The position numbers and the translations under genes were made by a program. From the NCBI RefSeq assembly GCF_026210795.1, contig NC_089429.1, positions 682,001 to 746,000 of the forward strand: a stretch of 64,000 bases of DNA, read 5' to 3'. Of the stretch, positions 21,285 through 29,600 are shown piece after piece. The notes below the pieces were generated by a model. The model ran no database searches. It was given only the letters and a program-made list of their open reading frames with translations, and was not told where the DNA came from. Each line of letters starts with the position of its first letter. Within the stretch, counting starts at the first letter, position 1. The stretch comes from Rhizophagus irregularis (Eukaryota > Glomeromycota > Glomeromycetes > Glomerales > Glomeraceae).

Positions 21285-21821
21285 CAAGAATCAATGAACA
21301 ACATTGAAGCAGAACACTTAACTGCATTAAGGGGTAAATTAATAATAAACCAAGAATTAAAGGACGTAATGTTTGATACAGGAGCAGCAGTAAATGTAAT
21401 AACTAGTCAGATAATGGATGAAATGGACCTAAAAATTGAGGAACCAAGTACAGTAAGATGTGTGATGATAAATGAGGATAAATTAGCATCTAGGGGTACT
21501 ACGACAATATACATACAATTTGGGGATAAGGAAATACCCATTAAGGTTGAAGTAATTGATTCAGGAAAAAACGAAATTGTGTTAGGAAATGGAGTATTAG
21601 ATATGTTCAAAGCAAATATAGATTACACAGATAAAACAATAATAATTAGAATGAATGACGAAACTATGGATATACCAGTAAAATACACACAAAGGACCAT
21701 TAAAGGGTTTGAAGAAACATTTGATGAAGAGGAAATATTAGAAGAATTATACCAGGATGAATTGTATAACATATATGAAGATGACCATGAAGGTCAGGAA
21801 GATGAAAATTTTAAAGTATAA
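21282..21821 (+). CDS. Retroelement aspartic protease
   Basis: Same frame as Gag, beginning right after its TGA; the first ATG is at 21294 (175 residues from there). The active site reads VMFDTGAAVNVI with D28-T29-G30-A31, and the hydrophobic strand and glycine of a second half are at NEIVLGNGVLDMF. This is the size and layout of retropepsin-type enzymes, which work as homodimers to cut Gag and Pol. The acidic tail (from about residue 140) leads into the RT frame, which overlaps by 7 nt in the -1 direction. No sign of damage. Confidence 0.9.
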   Translation, partial: LQESMNNIEAEHLTALRGKLIINQELKDVMFDTGAAVNVITSQIMDEMDLKIEEPSTVRCVMINEDKLASRGTTTIYIQFGDKEIPIKVEVIDSGKNEIVLGNGVLDMFKANIDYTDKTIIIRMNDETMDIPVKYTQRTIKGFEETFDEEEILEELYQDELYNIYEDDHEGQEDENFKV

Positions 21822-23296
21822 GTCTTGGTCAGAATGATACTGAAGAGACGATAAAGAAGCACAAAAGTGACCATGAAAAATTTACTGAAAAATTTAAAGT
21901 AGGGGACATAACCAATGAACAAAAAGGTAAATTAAAGGTATTAGTAGAAAAATATAAGGATATATTTGAGTACGATGGTGAAAAATATAATAGGTCAAAC
22001 CTAGTAAAACATGAAATCAGATTAAAAAGGGGTACTGAACCAATAGCCCAAAAGAGGTACAAAGAAAATGATGAAAAAGGTAAATTCATCAGAAAAGAGG
22101 TTGAAGAAATGTTAAAAATGGGAAAAATTAGAGAATCTAGAAGTCCATGGTCTTCACCAGTGACTTTAGCAGGGAAAAAGTCAGGAAATTATAGATTTTG
22201 CATCGACTATAGAAAATTAAATAAAGTTACAATAACAGATGCATATCCATTACCGAGGATTGATGAACAATTAGAAAGGATAAGTTCAGGAAAATGGTTT
22301 ACCAGTCTAGATTTAGCATCAGGGTTTAATCAGATAGAAATGGCTGAGGAAGATATTGAGAAAACAGCATTCATATGCTCAGCAGGATTATATGAATATA
22401 ATGTCATGCCATTTGGGTTAACAAATGCGCCTGCAAGTTTTCAAAGGTTAATGGATAAAGTATTAAAGGAGTACCTAAATGAATTTGTGATAGTATACAT
22501 TGATGATATAATGATATATTCAGAAAATTTTGAAGACCACCTAAAACACATAAAGTTAGTGTTAGAAAAATTAAAGGAAGCCAGTTTAATACTAAAGTTA
22601 AAGAAATGTATATTTGGAAAAACAGAAATAGAATTTTTAGGACATGTAGTTGGTAAAAATGGATTAAAACCAAGTCCAGGAAAGGTTGAAAAGATACAAA
22701 AATTAACAGCACCTATAAATATAAAAGGTGTAAGGTCAATATTGGGGTTATGTACATATTATAGAAAATTTATTAAAGATTTTTCAAAAATAGTAAAACC
22801 AATAACATCTTTATTGAGAAAAGATGAAAAGTTTGAATGGGGCATCAAACAACATGAAGCATTAGAAATATTAAAAAGGAAATTAACCGAAGAACCGGTG
22901 TTAAGACAACCAGATTGGTTAAGGAAATTTATATTAATTACAGATGCTTCAGGAATAGGATTAGGGGCAGTGCTAGCTCAAAAAGATGATAAAGGTCAAG
23001 AATATGTAATAGAATATGCCAGTAAAAGTTTAAACAGGACAGAACAAAGATGGCCAATAACCGAACAAGAATGTTATGCAATTGTATGGGGAATACAACA
23101 TTTCCATAAATACTTGATCAATAGAAAATTTGAGGTAGTAACAGACCATGCAGCTTTGAAGGGATTAATGACTGCAAAAGTACCAAAAGGAAAGAGATCA
23201 AGATGGGTCATGGAATTGGAACAGTATGATTTTGAAATAACCCATAGACCAGGAAAAGAAAATAAAAACGCAGATGCCTTATCAAGAATAATATAA
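21815..23296 (+). CDS. Reverse transcriptase and RNase H
   Basis: Open from 21815, in the -1 frame relative to protease; the first clear ATG after the linker is 22109. Upstream of that ATG the translation is conserved-looking RT sequence (HEIRLKRGTEPIAQKRYK), so the real product starts earlier, by frameshift or reinitiation. RT motifs: RFCIDYRKLNKVT, FTSLDLASGF (catalytic Asp), FGLTNAPASFQRLM, and YIDD at 22496-22507. RNase H: FILITDASGIGLGAVL, then VTDHAALKGL, ending HRPGKENKNADALSR. All catalytic acidic residues are visible. It ends in TAA, with no integrase in the same frame, which is unusual for Ty3/gypsy. Confidence 0.96.
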   Translation, partial: SISLGQNDTEETIKKHKSDHEKFTEKFKVGDITNEQKGKLKVLVEKYKDIFEYDGEKYNRSNLVKHEIRLKRGTEPIAQKRYKENDEKGKFIRKEVEEMLKMGKIRESRSPWSSPVTLAGKKSGNYRFCIDYRKLNKVTITDAYPLPRIDEQLERISSGKWFTSLDLASGFNQIEMAEEDIEKTAFICSAGLYEYNVMPFGLTNAPASFQRLMDKVLKEYLNEFVIVYIDDIMIYSENFEDHLKHIKLVLEKLKEASLILKLKKCIFGKTEIEFLGHVVGKNGLKPSPGKVEKIQKLTAPINIKGVRSILGLCTYYRKFIKDFSKIVKPITSLLRKDEKFEWGIKQHEALEILKRKLTEEPVLRQPDWLRKFILITDASGIGLGAVLAQKDDKGQEYVIEYASKSLNRTEQRWPITEQECYAIVWGIQHFHKYLINRKFEVVTDHAALKGLMTAKVPKGKRSRWVMELEQYDFEITHRPGKENKNADALSRII

Positions 23297-23332
23297 ATAG
23301 ATGGGTAAAAGAGTTACTTTTCAAAAATAAAA

Positions 23333-23572
23333 ATGGAACAAGTGGTAAGAAATACAAATCATAAAATAAAGGATATAATCGAAAATTTAGAAGGTATAAC
23401 AAAGGAATTAAACAGGATAAATTATAACTATAAATTCAAAGCCAAAAATTTTGAAGATAGTGAAGAAAGACCATTAATATTGGAAACTCAAGAGGAAATA
23501 TTACAAATAGAGGTGATATTAAGTAAAGTAAACAAGCTAAAATTATCAGAATTATGTAAAAATGGGACCTAA
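23333..23572 (+). CDS. Small coiled-coil ORF between RT and kinase-integrase
   Basis: 79 residues, mostly charged and Leu/Ile-rich with a heptad look (NHKIKDIIENLEGITKEL). It lies in the same frame as RT, 36 bp after its stop, and overlaps the next ORF by 11 bp (ATGGGACCTAA holds the ATG of one and the stop of the other). It could be a linker peptide made by reinitiation that passes ribosomes to the next ORF. No family recognised. Confidence 0.5.
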   Translation: MEQVVRNTNHKIKDIIENLEGITKELNRINYNYKFKAKNFEDSEERPLILETQEEILQIEVILSKVNKLKLSELCKNGT

Positions 23573-25343
23573 AATAATAATCATATGTGGAGTTGATGGT
23601 ACTGAAAAAACATTCATTATAAATAAACTTATAAAAGAATTTGAAAAAGTAGGACAAAGTGTGAGGTTTAACACCTTTAAAAGGAGAAGAGAGGACAATG
23701 ATAAGTATAAAATACCAAAGAAAGGTATAGAATGGGAATTCAGGAAGGAAGTTGTCGAACAAATCAACAGGAGAATGGAAGAACATGATAATGAGGATTG
23801 GTTAATATTAGATAAAAGTCCCTATAGTGAGTACTTTTATCAACAAACACCATCATTCGACAGAGGATACATAACAAGATATGAGAACCACCTATTAGAA
23901 AAGGAAGTATTTAGGAACAAAAGGATAATTGATGAATCAATAGTGATATTTTTAGAAAATGAAAAATGTTGGGAAAATTACAAAGGTAGAGAATATTCGA
24001 AAAAGGATCAAGGACATAAAACATCATATCCATTATTAGATGAAGAAAGATATATGGAGATGGTGAAATCATTTAAAGAATGTCAAGATATTTACGAAGG
24101 AGAAAAATATGCTAATATTAAAATATCGAATAATGACACAGATTGGGAAAGAGTATATAATAAAATAATAGAATTAGATGGAGATAAACCACCAATAGAG
24201 GTTAAAAATGTTGAGATTAAGGATAACATCAGAGTAACTGATGGCAAAAAGTATATTGAGAAAAATGGTAAAAACATCAGGATAATAGAAGACTTTGAAA
24301 AGATGGGAGCACTATATTTAGCTCACGGTCATGAATTATCGGCACATATGGGAATCAAAAGTACTTATGATAATTTAAAAGATAAATATTATTGGGAAAA
24401 TATGCTGAATGATGTTGAAAGATATGTAAGGACATGTGATGAATGTCAAAGAAGAGGAAAACCACAAGGGAAAAATGAATTACACCCAATTAAAGTAGTA
24501 GAACCATGGTATCAAATCGGGATTGACTTTGTTGGACCATTGAACACAACAACAAATGGTAATAAATACATCATAGTAGCAATGGATTATTTTACAAAAT
24601 GGCCAGAAGCCAAAGCAGTAAAAGAAGCAACTGCCAAAGAAGTATCAAAATTTATTTATGAAGACATCATTTGTAGACATGGATGTCCAATGAAAATATT
24701 GAGTGATAGAGGAAGTCATTTCAATAATGAAATGATTAAGGAATTAATGGAAAAATTCAAAATTAAATGGAATTTTTCTACAAGTTATCATCCAGAGACA
24801 AACGGACTTGTTGAAAGATTCAACCGAACATTAGGTCAAGCATTAGCAAAATTATCAACCAAAGATGATTGGGATCAAAGGATAGCACCCATATTATTTG
24901 CTTACCGAAATAAAAAGCATAGTTCAACAAGAATTCGACCATTTTATTTAACATACGGAAGAAATGTACGGACAATAATGGATGAAAATATCAAAGAAAT
25001 TAACCTAAATGATAGAATAGTTGGATTATTAGAAGAACTACCAAAAATCCGACATGAAGCCAAAGAACAAATACTGAAATCTCAAACAAAACAAAAAGAG
25101 TATCATGACAGAAAAATAAGCAAAGAACACACCTTTGGAATTGGAGATAAAATACTACTCTATGATAAAGCCAAAGCACAACAACTATCTGGAAAATTAG
25201 AATCAAAATGGTTAGGACCATTTTACATTCATGAAATACTACCGAATGGAGCTTATAGAATTAAAAATATTAAAGGTGTCATCAAGAAGATACCTGTAAA
25301 TGGAGAATTATTAAAGACTTACCATACACCGATGAGTAAATGA
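23562..25343 (+). CDS. Thymidylate/dNMP kinase-like domain fused to integrase
   Basis: 593 residues. Residues 1-215 or so look like a P-loop deoxynucleoside monophosphate kinase. A strand plus P-loop reads IIIICGVDGTEKTFIINKL (about 4-22), a DRS-like motif is LDKSPYSEYFYQQ (about 85-97), and a lid-like region carries charged GREYSKKDQGHKTS. The invariant Gly before the P-loop Lys is Glu here (GAA, one transition from GGA), which should harm ATP binding. Residues from about 245 are integrase: HHCC zinc finger (HGHELSAH and CDEC), core IGIDFVGPL, LSDRGSHF and TNGLVERF with D,D-35-E spacing exactly met, then a GPY/F-type tail (WLGPFYIHEILPNGAYRIK). Integrase inserts the cDNA. A kinase could help supply dTTP for reverse transcription, as dUTPase does in some retroviruses; that role is inference. 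Confidence 0.85.
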   Translation: MGPKIIIICGVDGTEKTFIINKLIKEFEKVGQSVRFNTFKRRREDNDKYKIPKKGIEWEFRKEVVEQINRRMEEHDNEDWLILDKSPYSEYFYQQTPSFDRGYITRYENHLLEKEVFRNKRIIDESIVIFLENEKCWENYKGREYSKKDQGHKTSYPLLDEERYMEMVKSFKECQDIYEGEKYANIKISNNDTDWERVYNKIIELDGDKPPIEVKNVEIKDNIRVTDGKKYIEKNGKNIRIIEDFEKMGALYLAHGHELSAHMGIKSTYDNLKDKYYWENMLNDVERYVRTCDECQRRGKPQGKNELHPIKVVEPWYQIGIDFVGPLNTTTNGNKYIIVAMDYFTKWPEAKAVKEATAKEVSKFIYEDIICRHGCPMKILSDRGSHFNNEMIKELMEKFKIKWNFSTSYHPETNGLVERFNRTLGQALAKLSTKDDWDQRIAPILFAYRNKKHSSTRIRPFYLTYGRNVRTIMDENIKEINLNDRIVGLLEELPKIRHEAKEQILKSQTKQKEYHDRKISKEHTFGIGDKILLYDKAKAQQLSGKLESKWLGPFYIHEILPNGAYRIKNIKGVIKKIPVNGELLKTYHTPMSK

Positions 25344-25575
25344 TAACTATCATCAATGGACTTAGAAAAATAAAGATAATTTATAATCATGTGAAATAAA
25401 ATCACATGACATAAAAATAATTTTCGAAAATAGGAAAAACTAATGAAAATTTCCTAAGAAAGACCGAAGTGAAATCCGGTACAGGAAAACCGTAGACTTA
25501 ACAAACACATGATAAACCGCAGATGTAGACGCAGCAAAAAGGAATATTTAAAACGCAGCTGAGTCAAGTGACAAT

Positions 25576-25640
25576 GCATGTTTGATTTAGTGGTATAATT
25601 CGCACCTACCACTTCGAGACACGAGTTCGATTCTTAGAAT
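25576..25640 (+). other. Degenerate tRNA-like sequence (Gly-type)
   Basis: Box A-like TGATTTAGTGG (25583-25593) and a perfect box B GTTCGATTC (25625-25633) have tRNA spacing. The anticodon loop CTACCAC would give ACC (Gly). The 5' end GCATGTT and T-stem ACGAG nearly match what the element's own primer site predicts (GCATGCT and CCGAG). The 3' part, CTTAGAATA, differs from the predicted CTCGGAGCA only by transitions. Acceptor and anticodon stems do not pair, so it is not a working tRNA gene. Confidence 0.6.
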
Positions 25641-25668
25641 AAATTTAATGTGGGCATTAAATTTTTAT

Positions 25669-25680
25669 GCGGGGGATAGT
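25669..25680 (+). promoter_or_regulatory. Polypurine tract
   Basis: GCGGGGGATAGT directly precedes the 3' LTR. This is the usual place and composition of the plus-strand primer for reverse transcription. Confidence 0.85.
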
Positions 25681-26291
25681 TGTAATGCCGTAGTATACCT
25701 AGTAAATTTATTAATTGTGGGGCGCAGTATTACATTTAGTCTTAGTGTATAAAATTTTAACTTATTTTTATTTTTATTTTAATTGGACCGAGAAGTCGTT
25801 AAACTAATAATCACATGGATTAAGGTAGTTGGTCCGTGATGACCTTAAACTATTAGTTACGAGATTTAAGGATAAATGAAGATCCGAAAGATACTAAATT
25901 GAATGAAATCAAGTGATCTGAGGTGTCAAGTGATTAATTTGTTGATCACTACGTTAATATTATAAATCACAATTCAGGAGTTCATGATGATCAAATGGAT
26001 ACAAAATTAAGATAATGGAAATACTTTAAAACAATGGAAATACTTTAATAATCTAAATCCATGAATTGAAATTATGAATTTATTTATACAAAAACAAACA
26101 TAAAAGGGCGTGAAGATCACCTTTTGGAAAAGGAGAGAAAAATTGAACGAATTTTGTTATGAATTATTTATTTTATTATTTAATGTTATTAAACCAAGCA
26201 TATTATTGTATTTATTTATATTATTAATAAAGAGTCATTTTGTTAATACCTGAGGTGGCAAACATAATTCTCTATGGGCTCAGGTGTTACA
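25681..26291 (+). repeat. 3' LTR
   Basis: 611 bp, with no difference from 15327-15937 seen by eye. Followed by the target repeat TTAG. Confidence 0.95.
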
Positions 26292-26361
26292 TTAGTAAAT
26301 TAATTTAAAATCCGCCTAAAAAATAAATATATTAGTAAATAAATATTATTTACTAATTTAA

Positions 26362-26477
26362 TCTATATAATTAAAAAATCTATATAATTAAAAAAATTGT
26401 GTTTGTGTGACTAACGTTTAGATTAGCCTATATAAATAATCTTTGAATTGTTTAATGTGTTATTAATCTGCGCCTCT
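26362..26477 (+). mobile_element. Helitron-like 5' end interrupted by the LINE
   Basis: After an A there is TCTATATAATTAAAAAA, given twice in tandem (26362 and 26379). Then come TAACGTTTAGATTAGCC and GAATTGTTTAATGTG and, after the LINE, GCACCTGACCTATTACG (34531 on). Related sequence occurs at 35149-35290 and 46319-46440. A TC start preceded by A is the Helitron 5' signature. The LINE split this copy at ATTAATCTGCGCCTCT. Confidence 0.45.
26462..26477. repeat. LINE target-site duplication, 3' side
   Basis: ATTAATCTGCGCCTCT, the same 16 bases as 34515-34530. It borders the LINE poly(A) tail (a T run on this strand). Confidence 0.9.
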
Positions 26478-26676
26478 TTTTTTTTTTTTTTTTTTTTTAA
26501 TAGTAACGCATTTTATTAATTATTTTAAAAATTTAAAATTTTACATAATTAATTTAAAATACTTAGAGCTAGTTACATAAATATAACTAACCCTATAACT
26601 AAGTTTGATCTATATAAGCTATTACTAAACTAATCTATATTAATTTTAAACTAATTATAAAAACTATTCTAAATAA

Positions 26677-29600
26677 TTAAAAAGTTTTCGTTGTAGAATC
26701 CCAGATCTTCTTTATATGAGTACCATCCGTTATCGAACCTATTAGTCTATCTCTCGTTACTATGTTTATATTTTTATCAAAATTATTATTATTATTTTTT
26801 ATTTTTTTCTCATTATTTTTATCTGTTTTTTTGTTTATATTATTTATTATTTTCTCAGCTATGCTATCCTCTTTTTCCTTACGTTCCTGTTTTCTTTTTC
26901 TTTTCAAATCTTGTTTCTGTATCCCCATAATTTGTTCCAAACGTGCAATTTCATCACATCGTGGTTGCCAAATCCTATTTTTAAATTCGTTGTAAATAAA
27001 ATTCCAACATTCTTTTATAATGCATCGTTCTCCCTTAATATTAGTTAATTTATTAAATTTGTCATTAAAGACTCCTCTCAACATCTCCCAAATACGGCAT
27101 TTTTTCAATAATATATTTGAAGGTTCTTCCAAAATTGTTATTATATTGACATTATGATCTCTCAAAATTGAAATGTCTTCTATTCTATCGTTGTCTTTGA
27201 GAAATTCTTCAAATTTACTTATCGATTCACGCGCAATTTCTTCTAATGTTGCTTCATTATCTTCGCAAACCCACATATGATCCCATGTCTCCGACTCCTT
27301 TTTTCCACATCTCATACACAAGTTATCTTCAATACAATTGACGTCTCGTTTAAAAAGAGTTTCATAGGTCGGGAGTTCTTTAAGCAAATTTTTAATTCGA
27401 TAAGATCTTTCTCTAGTATCCTCAATACTGCATTGTCTTTTACTGAATGTTGTACGATTGCTAATAAATTCTAAAGTTGTTCTCCAATCAAATTCTTTTT
27501 TAAAATTGTACATAAATAAATCGTTCAATTTGTTACTATTTAGGATTTCGTTCTTCCATAGCGCCATAGAAACTTTTTTCCTCCATTTCCTAAAACCTCC
27601 TGTTATAATATTTTTCTTCCATATTAGATTATATTCATTTACTAGTAATGCATTATCCGATATATCGATTTGGTATCGCATCTTTTTTTCTTTGAAATCT
27701 CCTAGTAAAATTTTATCTATTCTGTTTTTAATTTCTTTTATTGTATGCATTTCATCGTCCAATGCATCTACTATCTTTATATTATTTTTAAATAAAAAAT
27801 GTTCTATATAAAGTAGCTCTATATAATAATCACTATCTATTTTTTTTCTTTTACTATTAATAATAAAATCTTTTATTAATTTACTAATCGCTTTATTTAT
27901 TCCTAAAACAATCTTGCTATTTTGATTAATTAATATTAAACCGATAATTATGGCTCTAATTAAAACTTTGTATTCATTTTTGTTGAGAACTTCATAACTG
28001 GCTGAAAAACAAATTTCTTCTTCTTTTTGAACGTTGTTTTCTTTTAAAATCCAAACTATATTATAAAAATATGTTCTTTTTCCATATTTATTTAGATCAT
28101 TTTTGATTTTTTTAAGGTCTATAATCAAAAAATATTTTTTGATCCTCTCTTTAGTGTCATATTCCGATAAACTATTTTTCATTATTGTTATGAATTCCTT
28201 ATCTGCTTTAATTATCGAATCTATATTTTCTATCCTTTCGTTAATTTTTTCGTTCGTTGTTTCTTCTTCATTAATTGTCTTTACACATTCGTTTTTCTTA
28301 ATTAAATTGTTTAACGTTTCAAAAGGTTTTATCGTTTCCTCTTCTTTCCTTGTATCTATTATTCTACTATGTTTATTTTCTATATATATCAAACATTGAT
28401 TTGATGATGCTTTTTTACTTATATTTTTCTTACATCCTTCGCATATCGTTAAATTCGGTGAATTATTCCATCCTTCGTTATCTCCTTTGATTACGTAATG
28501 AATACCTATTCTCTTGTAATTTTTACTTCTAGATCTTTTTTTATCTTCTGCAAAAACTGGAAGTTCTCCTTCTTCATTCCATGATACTATTGTATTTTTA
28601 TCTTGTTTTTTATCTTCATCAAAATATTTAATATGAATATTTTTCTTTTCTATTGTTCTCATATATTCGTTTTTTATTTTCCTCGTGTTTTCATTTGTAT
28701 TTTCTAAAATTTTTAATTCTAATTCTTTAAACCAAAGAGGAACTTTCCCTTTTGTACTTACGCCTGATTCTTTACACATGTGTTTCCATTTTTTCATATA
28801 TATTCCATCTGATTCTAATACATCTTCAATAAACATTATTTTTTTATTTCTTCGTGATGCTGCGCTTTTCATAATATTTTTCTCATCAAGAATTTCTAAG
28901 ATGTCTGTATTACCACCTTCTATTAAATGATTTTTATTAATATTGCTATATAATTCGTGGTCGCATATTTTAATGTTTTCGTTGTTTAAAATCTTAATAG
29001 CTGCTATGCACCAATTGTTATTAGTTTTATATGATAAATTAAAATCACCCGGACATTTCGATGTCCATATTCTCTTTTGTTCTTGAGACATTACAATCTT
29101 GAACAATTTCTTAAGTTTGTCGTTACCATTCGCCTGGTATAATAAATTTTTGCTGAGCATTTCTAATTGTAGGTCGTATATATGTTTAACATCATATAAG
29201 TCTTTGTCATAAATTATAAAGTTGGGCGTTGACCGTGTTAGACTTGCTCTTTTCTTAATTATCATATTTAATCTTGTCATTAATTTTGTGCATTCATTTT
29301 TCGTTAAAACTATAGCAGCCAGTTGATATTCAATCCTCAGTACGATTACTATATTCCATACCGCTATTATTTGTTTTTCATTTAGTTTTTTCCAGTTGAA
29401 GATGTTGCAAGCACTATTGATGATTGATATAATTTTATCTTTATACACCTTTCTTCTATTATCGTATCTAAAATAGATTCCTAGGTATCGATTTCCTTCT
29501 TCGCTGTTCATCTTATCTATTATATTTCCCTCTATTCTTAGTTCTTTATCTTTACTATTAATTTTGATTAATTCGTATTTACCTACATTCGCTTTAATAT

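Larger units (their letters stand above)
15327..26291 (+). mobile_element. Complete Ty3/gypsy LTR retrotransposon
   Basis: 10,965 bp. Two 611-bp LTRs (15327-15937, 25681-26291) show no difference by eye. They begin TGTAA and end TTACA, and are flanked by the direct repeat TTAG (ATTAG if the last LTR base is shared). Between them lie a primer-binding site, a long leader with tandem repeats, a leader ORF, Gag, protease, RT-RNase H, a small coiled-coil ORF and a kinase-like plus integrase ORF, then a tRNA-like sequence and a polypurine tract. RT, RNase H, then integrase is the Ty3/gypsy order. The length is large for the group because of the long leader, the 1195-aa Gag and the kinase-like domain. 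LTR identity argues for very recent insertion. An older solo LTR of the family is at 5730. Confidence 0.97.

Noticed and set aside
25576..25640. Functional tRNA-Gly gene
   Set aside because: Boxes A and B are present, but the acceptor and anticodon stems do not pair, so I call it a decayed tRNA-like sequence.
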